Positions 45,064 through 55,775 of a DNA stretch of 64,000 nucleotides are shown here, piece after piece. Under the pieces are notes generated by a model. The model was not told the DNA's origin. It saw only the letters and a program-made list of their open reading frames with translations, and ran no database searches. The DNA is from Stenopsyche tienmushanensis (taxonomy: Eukaryota; Arthropoda; Insecta; Trichoptera; Stenopsychidae): assembly GCA_008973525.1 (NCBI GenBank), contig WACJ01000519.1, positions 248,001 to 312,000 on the forward strand, read 5' to 3'. Both the position numbers and the translations under genes were made by a program. Position 1 is the first letter of the stretch. Every line of letters begins with the position of its first letter.

Positions 45064-45299
45064 TTAACCCTTTGAGTAGTGAGTTAATTTTAAATAATCA
45101 TAAACGCCACTTATCATCCGTACAAATACAATCATCTGTTAGGATCATCGCAACGTGTATGAAGCTTGTACATAAATAAATAAACACTGTCGATAGCACA
45201 CAATATTCGGTCATTTTTTAACGTAAACATTTCTGTTGCGTCTTTCTGATTCTTTGGAATTCGGATACAATTCTGTATCTTACCCCTTTAAGGGGTTAA
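45064..45299 (+). mobile_element. TTAA-flanked MITE, complete short copy
   Basis: TTAA at 45064-45067 and 45296-45299. The left terminus is CCCTTTGAGTAGTGAG; the right, inward, is CCCCTTAAAGGGGTAAGA. At 236 bp it lacks about 110 bp of the middle found in the 3480 copy (the GATAAATTTGGGTTAACG section). Confidence 0.85.
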
Positions 45300-45861
45300 A
45301 ATCTTAAAACTCATTAAATAAAATTAAAATAAGGAAATTTTGTTTCAATTTGATTTTTGAAAGTTATTTAATTGCTTTGAACTTAAAGTAAAACTCTTGC
45401 ATTTCCTTATGAACAGTTCGTGCCCACCCTGGAGGCTCTCGAAGATCATGATTGAATAATTTGAGAAACACTGATATGCATGTAATTTATCTTAAATAAT
45501 TGACTCGAATTTATTGAAAATACATTTTTTGCCAATTAATTGCTACGTGTTTATATTTCAACTATGCTGCAAATAAAGCTCTATGTTTCCGCTATTTAAC
45601 AATTGCCAAATATTTACATAAATTAATAGATTGTACCGTATGAATTAGCCAAATTTTGCTCGGTCAACGATCCAAAGCAATTAGGAGAGTTTGAGCATAA
45701 ATAAAATAATGAACCCATGGCAATTAAATGTACTTTAAATATTTAGAAGGATAACAGGTGCAACAAACGATGAAATAACGGATATAACGAGCAAAATATG
45801 GTGATGATCTACATTGCATTTTAGCCTTTAATATAAGAGATTTTTATGGGCTTTAAATTCT
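45300..45861. other. no recognisable feature
   Basis: AT-rich; no open frame. Confidence 0.4.
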
Positions 45862-46110
45862 TCATTAGTGAGTTCATTTTAAATTAGGTAATCCGGCGGT
45901 TAAGTGCTTGGAATCGTAACTCAATTATCTTGGGCTCAAATCTTAAAAAAATAAATGCTATATTCGCATTTCCACCACTTATCATTCACACAAATTTTCT
46001 TCCTTTTTCTCTCAGGACCACGCAGCGTGAGTCAAGCTTTTGTATCAATAAATGAACCTTGACACTGTTGATAGCACACAATATTCGTGTAAACATAAAC
46101 AATACACATA
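45862..46110 (+). mobile_element. TTAA-type MITE, subfamily B, split by a tRNA-like insert
   Basis: CATTAGTGAGTTCATTTTAA, then after an insert, GCTATATTCGCATTTCCACC, TCAGGACCACGCAGCGTGAG and GATAGCACACAATATTCGTG. Compare 2019-2231, where the two halves are contiguous apart from a few bases. Confidence 0.6.
45889..45955 (+). repeat. tRNA-derived SINE-like insert
   Basis: GTAATCCGGCGGTTAAGTGC ... CTTGGGCTCAAATCTT then AAAAAAAT. GGTTAAGTGC resembles a D-arm/A-box region and GGGCTCAAATC a T-loop/B-box; an A-run closes it. It sits within a MITE that is otherwise collinear with 2019-2231. Confidence 0.4.
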
Positions 46111-46618
46111 TGTTTCTTCAGTTTTAGTAGCCAAATATTAAATACAATAGCGTTTCAAATAGAATCATTTTTGTCATGATTCATGATTTTAAGAAAACCA
46201 CCAACGTTCTAAGAAGATACCCGATGTTTTTCAAACGGATACGGATAAATTCCATTATAATTTTAATGTTTATTTTGTCGCCGTCTGTTAATAATTGATG
46301 TAATGACTCTCTGTTTTGTACTCTATGAAAAAAGTCGTTCAAATATAGTATTCCTGTATAGAATATCAAGTGATTCTTTGTGCTCGTTGAAGTTGTTCGA
46401 AAATGTATTGAAATGTGACAAAATAAATCATAAATGTAATGTTTTAAATAAATAATAATATTTTACGTGTAGTGGTACCTTTACAACACGACCTTGCCAT
46501 TGATGTACGAGTAGGGAATCCAATCCCGAGCCGAAATTTCGATCCCGGGTCAGATCGAGATTTTCAATAGTTTAAGAAATTACATTGATAAATTTGATAA
46601 AAAATTACTAATAAGTCC
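46111..46618. other. no recognisable feature
   Basis: A 62-codon minus-strand frame (46181-46369) has no motif. Confidence 0.4.
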
Positions 46619-46922
46619 ATTTGTTTTGATATAAAAAATAACTTGAAGTCGAAAGAATAAGATTGATAAAATTCCTTTCTGCTGGGACACGGACTAAACC
46701 ACGCAAAATTCCCAATTTCCCGACAAATTATTTATTTCCGTCGCTGCAGATGAATACTTATATACTATAATACTTTGATGTGGTTCGTAATTATATTACG
46801 GAGGAATACAAAAAATCTTAAATCCGTATCTATTATATTTCATATCGATATTCCCATTATTAGAGTCGATATGTAGTAAATACATCACCGGTAGGGAAAA
46901 GTTAATACAACAATTTGAAAAA
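46619..46922 (+). repeat. 300-bp repeat, partner at 28930-29232
   Basis: Direct-orientation partner of the 28.9-kb unit. The flanks differ beyond the final TTTGAAAAA, giving a sharp right border in both copies. Confidence 0.8.
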
Positions 46923-47703
46923 TCTCCGATTGATCTCCGTCTCCGATTCACTAATCTTCGCACTCAATGTGCGAAAATTCTCTTTCTTTATCAATCGAGT
47001 CATTCCCTTATTTTGTTAATATACATAATAACCGAATTAGACTTGTAAAATAATTAAGCAGCTTTCAATGCATACAAAAATAATTCAAAATAACAAAAAA
47101 TATATTTTTTAAATATTTATTTTTGCTCGTTTTTGTTCATTTTTTTATTTGTATTAAATCACCGAAAATCATATGGTCTTCGTACCAATTTGCAGAATTG
47201 ATCGGCAACGCAACGCTCAAGGGCACTAATGGCGCCAATTAGTGCGACCGGTCATTAAAGTGTTAAATAACACACATGTATTTAAACCGTTCGTATTTCA
47301 AATTCAGTATTATAATTTATTTATTTCCGTATAACGCTGTGCTCGTTATTTTTTGTAGTATTTTATATGGATTGATTCTAATGTTATTTCTTTTCTTTTT
47401 AAGGTGAGCGTCAATATTGCTGCATCATAACGCTTGAATACTGAAAATGTGTTGCTTCGTCAAATGAAAAAGGTAAGCTTTTCGGTTGGAATTTATAACA
47501 CGGATCCAAAATGTCTATTTCTTGAGCTTTGCATTGCGTATGAAACAGGTTAAATTAACAACAGGGTGCATTGATTGCGATTTAACAGCAACGTTATACT
47601 AGAATGACTGATGACACAACGTATGTGCCATAGTCTGGATATCCATTCACGGCCAATTATACTATGGGAGGCAGCGATGTATTGTGCAATTATTGCGGCT
47701 GAC

Positions 47704-47706
<3 letters not shown>
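46923..47706. other. no gene; possible TTAA-type end near 47270
   Basis: CGACCGGTCATTAAAGTGTTAA at 47246-47267 resembles the right end of the 35046 element but has no partner. Confidence 0.3.
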
Positions 47707-47746
<40 letters not shown>

Positions 47747-47991
47747 CCTTCATTTTTTAATTTTTAATTTTATTTTATTTATTATTATTATTTTTTTTCA
47801 TTATATCCCCTTTATGGTTTCGCGCTTTGCATTGCGCTCGGTCACCAGATTGAGCAGAAGTTGGTTCCTCCAGGGGGACGTTAAATTAGTTTTTCACTAA
47901 ATTAGTGTTGTTAGATGTGCGGGCTGTCATAAGGTCGTTTTTACTCGACCTTGGGTACATGCTCGGGTGTGGGTGGGCCCCCCCGTCCCCC
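47707..47991 (-). mobile_element. retroposon 3' end with long A tail (minus strand)
   Basis: A T40 run (47707-47746) followed by TAA/TTA-rich sequence (47747-47815) is, on the minus strand, a (TAAA)n plus poly-A tail following GC-richer sequence that includes CCCCCTGGAGGAACC. This is the layout of a non-LTR retrotransposon 3' end. A second T23 run (47992-48014) marks another A-tailed insertion or the target. No coding part is present. Confidence 0.45.
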
Positions 47992-48014
47992 TTTTTTTTT
48001 TTTTTTTTTTTTTT

Positions 48015-48202
48015 CTACAAAGCTGTTTTTTTTTTCTTATTTTGTTGTTTCGATATTGTAAGTAAATAAAATGACAGTCTACCGTGATGTTATTGCCGAT
48101 GTTTATATAATTTTTTAAGACTTAATAATTTTATTAATGTCTTATACATACAAGACTGAAAATATATTGTAGCTGCTTATAATAAATATTATTTTTTTTT
48201 CA
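48015..48202. other. no recognisable feature
   Basis: T-rich spacer. Confidence 0.4.
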
Positions 48203-48342
48203 AAATTACAATACTTCAATCAAGCTCTCGCGCTATAAATTTAGCCACATCTATCAAAGCCCTAGCCACCTTGTATCGAAAGTAGACCACTTTTATGTAA
48301 CAATAATTAACTTCAACTACTTGTAGACAAAAATGCAACTTT
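48203..48342 (+). repeat. dispersed repeat, partner at 16185-16330
   Basis: ACTTCAATCAAGCTC, AAAGCCCTAGCCACCTTGTA and TCGAAAGTAGACCA match the 16.2-kb copy in order. Confidence 0.55.
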
Positions 48343-48901
48343 GTGTCTGAACTGATTGCATCAAAAATTAGCTTTATAGAAATAGGTACAAAATTTTGGT
48401 CGCTGCCTCGCGTATTAGGTGTGTCACGGTTTCGGCCGTTTTATTTATATGATCATTGCTGGATCCATACTTTCGCATTCAAATGCATTTTTAACCATTT
48501 TCGCCTTAATTTATTTATCTTGGCAATGTTCAAAGTAGATTTTCTCAAATTTAAATTCACACAAGTTAAAAGGATGTGTAGAATTTCTATTTAGGATCCG
48601 TTCAAGAGTCGTTCTCTTTGTCAATATGAGCGAAATGAGTTTCGCAGGATAAGAAACGGGAGCGTCACGTACTCGGTTACAATTACACGTTTCCTTCGCC
48701 ACCCCCTTTTTGGTATTCTTTGTTCTTTGAGTTGACGATCTACAAACAGTACGTAAACAGGGTAATAATTAAGCGTGTTCCCGGTTGTCGCGAACGCTCT
48801 CCCCGGGATATTTTTAGAATCGTTTAGTTTTTCAATTATAAAATGCGGGGAATACCTGCTGCAGGCTCTATTCGAAATATCCATGTTTTCCTTCGTTAAT
48901 A
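48343..48901. other. no recognisable feature
   Basis: Open frames at 48343-48594 (plus) and 48511-48884 (minus) without motifs. Confidence 0.35.
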
Positions 48902-49178
48902 GGTCATTTGGCCGAAGTGGTATGGCTATGACCTGACATCGCCTGCAATTGGGTCACCACCCTCCGCCTACCCTTCTCGTTTTCCCGCCCACCGAGAAAA
49001 CTGGGCTTGCCCCAGATTCCCTCCAGCGTTACCCAGTTCGTCCCTTGTACGTAAGAATCGGAACTGTTGATTCTCGATATGGATTTTTATGGCGTGCCAA
49101 CCGGGAAATTAAATATTTGAAATATGGCTTCCGGTTAAGGGAGCTAGCTATCTACCAGAACCCCCTCAGCTAAACAAT
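48902..49178 (+). repeat. tRNA-derived SINE-like element (candidate)
   Basis: GGTCATTTGGCCGAAGTGGT then ATGGCTATGACCTGACATCG resembles the first half of a tRNA (A box TGGCCGAAGTGG). The B-box position (GGGTCACCACCC) is degenerate. A body of about 200 bp ends in ACCCCCTCAGCTAA, loosely like ACCCCCCTCAGAGGCTAA in the non-LTR 3' end at 13459, which could mean a shared tail. Confidence 0.35.
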
Positions 49179-49939
49179 AATCGACGGAGTGCTTCCCAAG
49201 CAACTCTTTGTTTGGGAACAACCATCGAGCGATACCAATTTGCTACGGTATTTTTCTTTGTTCCCGTAGATGCTCCTGGCACTTGACCAACCCTTGATTT
49301 TCGTCGTGGCAAATATTAGCATAAGATTTAAGCCGCAAAATTTCATCACGAAATTAAGTTCACAAATTACAAACAATGCGTCCATCACGTCTATAGTTAG
49401 ATATAACCATTAGAACGCATCGTCAATCACTAATAGCGTAATATGCGAACTTCGCTGAGATTTTGTATTAATAACCACGAATTTATGGCGCGTGCATTGT
49501 TTAAAGAACACTATGCTCATGCTTCATTAAAACACGTCGAGGAGAACGTGATTAAGTGTACGTCTTCCATAGAATGTTTTTTCATCTTTCTCGATGTTCA
49601 AATATTTATTTTGGGCCCGATAATTATTTTAATGCTCTCCTCTGTATCAAATTTTCAAAGATTTTCGGCGTAGCCATCTTACTTTATTTGATTTGTTCCG
49701 TTCACATTCTGATATTTTTGGTGAACGCATTGGTCTCCAAAATAGAGAATCTCAAAAGATAGAACACCAATCCGGAGGATAAGAAGGCCACTGTTGCGTC
49801 GCAAAATTATGACCCGAGAAATTCCTCACTTTTTTATAGTACTCGCTGCTCCAAATGCGAAAAAAAGGGCCATCCAGAAAGTAAGGTTACATTATTTATC
49901 TAGGATCGAAAAATGTTTGTATTTAATTGAAATTCATAG
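49179..49939. other. no recognisable feature
   Basis: Overlapping short frames at 49443-49762 (plus) are hydrophobic but unrecognised. Confidence 0.35.
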
Positions 49940-50300
49940 GACGCCAGTTTTCTTTTGGATTCTGGTGTGTAGTGACACATCCACGTCTCAACCCCCGTCA
50001 CGATAAAGTCCAGTAAAGCTTATCTCTCCTGTGCAAAACGATTCAAAAATTCACGCGCGGTAGTCACGCGATTGTGACGGTGCTCCAGTGTGAGCATTCT
50101 GGACACCCATCTCGCCCACAACTTCTCGTAGACAAGTTTTTCCGACACAATATCACCAAAGAAGACTTCGACAAAAAACAAATGACCGCGCAGATCCCAT
50201 ACAGACTAGAAGTGGCGGGAACGCGCGACGACCTCTACATCGGACGAATTTACTGTGACTGAACAAAATGGCCGGTTAGGATCATACCCCCTACACACCA
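49940..50300 (-). pseudogene. mariner M1 remnant, copy 3
   Basis: The minus strand carries the M1 leader (50290-50200, matching 4300-4370), then jumps to the LGYxxL/CAR-type region (50130-50080) and the DETW/TPES region (50010-49945). The helix-turn-helix part seen at 877-990 is deleted. Confidence 0.6.
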
Positions 50301-50424
50301 GACACTTCGAAATAATAAAAAAATATCCACCAGTAACAGGAGCCCTCGTAATCTTACTTCCTAGATGACCCTCGTATATGAAAAAACAATAATAAATTTT
50401 TGATTTAGTTTAAATCAGGACTTT

Positions 50425-50540
50425 GAATAGGAACTGAACCGAAACCCGAGGACCGGTAAAATCATTATTTTAGCCGGAATGAAAACCGGAACTGAACCGA
50501 TTCGAAAATATCGGTTTTATCGTTTCGGTGAACGTTCAAT
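50425..50540 (+). repeat. GAACTGAACCG-type dispersed repeat
   Basis: GGAACTGAACCGAAACCCGA, GCCGGAATGAAAACCGGAAC and CCGATTCGAAAATATCGG. Third copy of the repeat at 4122 and 4845, again adjacent to mariner M1. Confidence 0.5.
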
Positions 50541-50702
50541 CATTGTTCCAATTCCAATCAATTCCAGCTTGTCAGAAGCTCAAGTCATCATTGTATTTTT
50601 TGTTTAGGTTATCTCTTCCTATATATATTTGCTATGTATCCAGACTGGGACTCCCGTTAGCATTTAGTTAATATAATTTCGTTTAATGATTGATTTTTTT
50701 AT

Positions 50703-50742
50703 ATACTAGCGAATACCCGGCATGCGTTGCAATGCCACACTT
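50703..50742 (+). repeat. short dispersed repeat (CCCGGCATGCG type)
   Basis: TAGCGAATACCCGGCATGCG then TTGCAATGCC as at 20518-20548. Confidence 0.5.
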
Positions 50743-50845
50743 AAAAATCATACGTGCGCTCTCCCTCACCTCGAAAAGCGACTGTCGACCCGCGTCACCA
50801 ACTCGTGACATAGTTGATTAAATACCTTACCAAACCGGGCATGCA

Positions 50846-51019
50846 ACCATCAGGACTGTCGCAGCGTGTATAAAGTTTGTACTTAAAAAATAAACACTGT
50901 TGATAGCACACAATATTCGATCATTTCTTCGAGTAAATATAAACAATGCGCTTGAAATATGTTCATTATATCGTTCACATATCATTATTAGTCGATAAAT
51001 TTGGGTTAACGATCTATTG
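50846..51019 (+). mobile_element. TTAA-type MITE, central fragment
   Basis: CAGGACTGTCGCAGCGTGTA, CACTGTTGATAGCACACAAT and GTCGATAAATTTGGGTTAAC; both ends are absent. Confidence 0.7.
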
Positions 51020-51054
51020 GGTCTTTCATCTTCAATTGCTCAGTAATTATTTCA

Positions 51055-51105
51055 CCAGACCAATATGCGCCAACATGGTGTATCCGTTAAATGTCTCACT
51101 AATTT
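51055..51105. repeat. short repeat shared with 25282-25335
   Basis: CCAGACCAATATGCGC and the following 30 bp. It directly follows the MITE fragment. Confidence 0.4.
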
Positions 51106-52494
51106 ATAAACCTTCTTGTATACACGCGCAATAACGCACCTAAGTTTTAGATACTAAAATGATATAAATTTCGCTATATTTACAGAGAAGGCTTTGATAC
51201 CGTACTTGATCCGAGGCTCATGCTATGTCAATAAATACAACCGAATCGCCATATTCGTAAATCATTTATTAAATTTATAGCACGGCTTTCGCTCTTTTCA
51301 ATCATCGCACCAACAAATATTTTTATTTAATAGATAAATATTGATTGATCTATTTGCAGACACTTCAACGTCGACATTACCTTAGATATTGATTTAGGTT
51401 TTCTTGAATAATGATATAGTTTTTATCGTCGGCAAATATTTCTTATCGAATATTTGCTTTTGATTATTCCCCCTGCGTTCGTAGTAATGTTTGCACGTTG
51501 ATTATTTTGTTTTAAGGCGTAATTTGCTTCCTCGGCCTATATTTGGACAAGGTATATACTTTTTTTTTGTTGAAAAATTAGAGCATTATTTATTTATAAT
51601 ATTGATAGCTTTATCTCCGATGGGAGGGCTTTCAAGTTGATTAAATGTAAGTAGCGTTGCGGGTTGCATAATTCACAGGGTGAAAAGTAGGTTCGGATTT
51701 TGGAACGCTCCAGGAGCGGAATCGTCGCCTGAGGTGTTACGTTTTTTTTTTGTTTTTATGGCTGTTCTAAACTCTTTTGGCATTTGGGCGCCATCTTATC
51801 CCGGACAAGACTGTTTGTCATCCCAGCGGAATCCTTCAGCAACTTTGTATTCCAATAATCAAGATTTATGGCGTCGAACGATGGCTGTAAGCCCTCGCTT
51901 TGCGCGGGCATCATCCGTGTATTTTGTTGAATTTATTTTCAGAAGTACTCCTTCTTGTCCTTAGGGTTGTTCTTGTACTGTTGGTTTGCTTTGAATTTCA
52001 GGGACGGAGCTGAAAGCTCAACATTATGTTTATTGATCGGCGAGCTGCAATCGCCCTCGTCTGACTTTCACTCTCTACGGTGCAGAATTTCTGCGCTCAC
52101 TTTCTGCGTTGGAAGAAAATAAAACTAGATTGAAAGTAAAACTTCTTTTCGATATTAAAGAAGCAATCGGCGGTTATTTCATATTCTCTCATACGTCTTT
52201 GAAATGGAGAAAATCGACTTCGATTATGCTAAAAATCTTGAGAGCAATCATTGTCGTGTCATCTGGGACGATATCTATTAGCGATATGGGACAGTAATTA
52301 AGATTTCATTTTATGCCCCTCATTAACACAATTCTTACCAAAGAGTGTTATTGTGGTAATAACATTTAATTGCTCTTGGTGATTCCTAAGTACTCTAATA
52401 AACACAGCAATATTTTTCGTATTGATTGTAGCCGTTTGATAACCGTTGATGAGGAATCCCGCATACTGCTGCGAACGACTCAAGTGATACAGAG
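51106..52494. other. no confident gene
   Basis: A 94-codon frame at 51680-51964 (plus) is unrecognised. Nothing else found. Confidence 0.35.
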
Positions 52495-52915
52495 TGCGGA
52501 GATTATGAATCAGAGACATAGACGGAAAGAGTGACTTGCGTACATCGTACGATTGTATAGATCGTTAATCCAAATGTATCGACTAATAATGTATTGTTAT
52601 GATAGAGAAACAAAAAAGATACACAGGCGAAAAGCGATCCATAGCCATCAACAAATGACGACAAAATAAACATCAAAATTAAAACGAAATTTGTCCGTAT
52701 CTGGTTAAAAACCATGAAGGGTCTTCCTAGGATCGTTTGTGATCTTCTTAGAATCATAATAAATAGTAGAAATAGTAGAAATCTATAATTTTATTAATAA
52801 AACTGAAGATGCACATTTATTGATATACAAGCTTGACTCACGCTGCGCGGTCCTGAGAGAAAAGTGGATTTGTGTGACGTAGCGAATATAGCATCAATCT
52901 TTAAATCGTGTTTAA
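52495..52915 (-). mobile_element. TTAA-type MITE, inverted, expanded middle
   Basis: GACATAGACGGAAAGAGTGA, GATTGTATAGATCGTTAATC and, at the far end, ATATACAAGCTTGACTCACG, CTGCGCGGTCCTGAGAG and GAATATAGCATCAAT are the family blocks in inverted order. About 200 bp of other sequence lies between. Confidence 0.6.
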
Positions 52916-53035
52916 ACGCAGAAACGAGCCTTTGACGAAGACTTGCAGACATTTCATATCAAAAGCTTATTAGTAAATTTAAGAAAAATCTTTACCTTGG
53001 TGTGATACGACTTGGCAACGGAGGCAATTTGTCTT

Positions 53036-53125
53036 TAAACCCTCTTGTTGACGGATCGATATATCGTCGTTATCAACTAACCAGTGAAAAATGCTAACCG
53101 ATGATATATCGTTGCATTTGCAATT
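53036..53125 (+). repeat. piggyBac-type terminus, family 2, with ATATATCG motifs
   Basis: AAACCCTCTTGTTGACGGAT followed by CGATATATCGTCG and a second GATGATATATCGTTGCAT. The first part matches the right end of the 17497-18094 element. Confidence 0.5.
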
Positions 53126-53404
53126 CGCAAATGATTTACCATTTCACTTTATTCTTAAGCTTTATTGTATCAATTTTAGCATTTCTTAAAACATATTTAT
53201 ACCGGAAAGAAATCAATTGTTTCATCATTGTTCAACAATTATATAAACGATCGTGAGCTAACCTTAATTTGGTTGTCTAAATGGGTGGTAATTTATAGAT
53301 AAAGATATTCATCAGAAATCAGCCGAGGGCACACGAGAGTAGTTTGTGCTGTATTTTATTAAATACAATTAGATTTATTATCAGACGTGCCTATTTAATT
53401 TAAT

Positions 53405-53500
53405 TGATACCGGACATCGAAATATCGTCATTGGCAACACTTGCGCAAAATGCACAACGACGATATATCGTTGCATATGCGATGGCGACCTAATATTCGT
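53405..53500 (+). repeat. partner of 53036-53125
   Basis: ACATCGAAATATCGTC and ACGATATATCGTTGCAT repeat the motif pair about 370 bp downstream in the same orientation. Confidence 0.45.
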
Positions 53501-55434
53501 CATACGTATGGTGTGTCGTCACTTCCTAATAGATAGTATCGACCCGTGTCCATTTATTATTTATCCAACTTTATCCTCTGTGCATATTTTTGATTGTGGA
53601 TCCATTGAGCCATTTTTGGATCAACGTCAAGTGATGCTCAATTGTCCAGAATCGAAGCACATGGATGACGTATTGCATTATCTGGGTGAGCCGAAGTGGG
53701 AGGTTCCACACTATTTAAATATATGCGATTTTAATTGATTTTTAAAGATATATTTTAAATCATTGGGTTCGTCTAATATAGTATTGCATGCATAAAAATA
53801 TGATTGTAGTTGGGGTTCAAGAATATATATATTAAAAAAAAAATTTTTAGAATGATTCATTCGAATAAATGTATGATAGACTACGCAATAAAAACGTTCC
53901 GTAGACAAAGGATATTCAATATCAAGGAGATAAGGGGACGTCGGCAATGGCGACAGACATTGATAATGTGGAGACAATAGATTCTATCCGATCCTTTATT
54001 TATCTACTCCCTACGCAATTTTCCCTGATTATATATACATTGGATCATATTTATTTATTAGAAATTCCCAAATCATCAGATAGGGCCGTCTTATGCATTT
54101 ATCGGTAATTCTGTAAATTTGTTTATGTATCTGGTTCTTTGTGTACCATTCAAATTAAATTTAATTAAGGCCATCATCGGCTTATCGATGTCGCCTAAAT
54201 ATAATTTCAAGGATGTCTTGAACGATCCGTGTGTATTCCTTGATGAAATTAAAACGTATTATGTTTATACGCCACAGTGGACAGGGCGAAGATACATTTT
54301 GTTTACCTGCGGAACTATTTATTCCGTAGCCACTGTTTTCGTTCCGTTCCCAAAATAAGTCTTCCACCCCGGCTGGGGGGGGGCGGCCACCCCTTCCCGC
54401 TTATCGATCGTCGTTATTCTCGGCATCCGAGGCTGCTGCAATTTTCCTCCTCTTTCTACGGTCGTTCACTCTCTACTCTCGCAGGAGGATTTGGGTGGGG
54501 GGTCGGTGGGCGGAACGGGTGGACTGAAAGTAAAACTTGCATGCCGGTCTCGCAGAACCTGCGGAAACTGTGTCACTCTATCGCGAACCCGGAATCTCCA
54601 GCTACGGAGCGTCGGGTAATGCAGCCCACTTTTAATTATTGTCTTTCTATTATCCCAAATGGCTTTTGTTTGCCAACATTTCAAACTTAACTCGCTATGA
54701 TAATAAAAATATCCCATTCATTTATTTAAATGGGATGGAACGCGTTAAGTTAAAAGGGGTGGAATTTAAGGTTAGAATCGCTTTTTTTTACATTGGGCTA
54801 TTTTTATAACGTTCCCTTCGGAAGCACATCTCATTCGTGTCGTAAAATAGATGAGCAGCGAAATAAGGATAATAGTTGTGAAATGGCTGTCGGCAGCATT
54901 TTGTTTGTGCTTGCCTCCTCGAAGGCAGGGCTATCACTATTATAGGGTATTTTATGGACGCTCAATTTTTTAATGTAAATAAAACATGTTGTGTGTGGGA
55001 TATCCACACTCATTTTTTTTATTTGAAATAATATTTTATGGCATTAAGTATAGAATATAACGGCGTTCAAATATCCGACGCGGCTTTGTGGCGCGTATTC
55101 GGGCGATCCTCAAATCGCTCATGCAGAATGTCCATCATGGAATGCGCTGTGTGACATGTAGTGATTTCGATTTTCAACTATTGTTTTGCCTTACGATATT
55201 TGTTGACCTCTTTTGCAGTTTTGTTCAAGATATCTTTTCTTAAAAAATGTTCATGAAGAACGTGCTCAGTTAGCGTATCGTTTGAAGGACTTTGATATGT
55301 TTGATAGTTGATATTCAAATCTGAATCTGATATGACATGATATAGATACATATATTTGACCGATTTGGATAATTTTAGATCGGACCCTTCCAATCTGTGT
55401 TTCAAGCAATTTTGACTTTAACACATTGATGATA
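53501..55434. other. no confident gene; GC-rich patch 54360-54620
   Basis: Open frames at 53508-53738, 54119-54358 and 54277-54690 (plus; up to 137 codons) are unrecognised. The patch 54363-54620 is markedly GC-rich against AT-rich surroundings and could be a GC-rich transposon scrap or a regulatory region. Confidence 0.3.
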
Positions 55435-55775
55435 AATTCCACGCATATGCTGCGAATGCACTCGAATGATAAAGAAAGCACATTGAGTGCGGAGATAAGT
55501 GAATCGGAGAAAGAGACGGAAAGTGTCTTGCGTCTCATCATACACTCGTACATCGATGACTAGGTCGTGCTGTAAAGATACCCCTACACGTTTAAATATT
55601 CTCAAATACACATCTAAGTCTTAAGTCTGCATCCGGCTGAAAACCATCAGGCAATATATACTTAAAATGATCAATCATATACTTATTAACAGTGTTAAGG
55701 TTCATTTATTGATATACAAGTTTTATTCACGCTGCGCGATCCTGAGAAACATTGGATTTGTGTGGATCAAGTATA
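55435..55775 (-). mobile_element. TTAA-type MITE, inverted, diverged
   Basis: CACATTGAGTGCGGAGATAA, AGAGACGGAAAGTGTCTTGC, and near the other end TTCATTTATTGATATACAAG and TCACGCTGCGCGATCCTGAG. Same arrangement as 52495-52915. Confidence 0.55.

Noticed and set aside
47550..47753. Lysine-rich minus-strand frame
   Set aside because: Its start is the translated poly-A tail of a retroposon.
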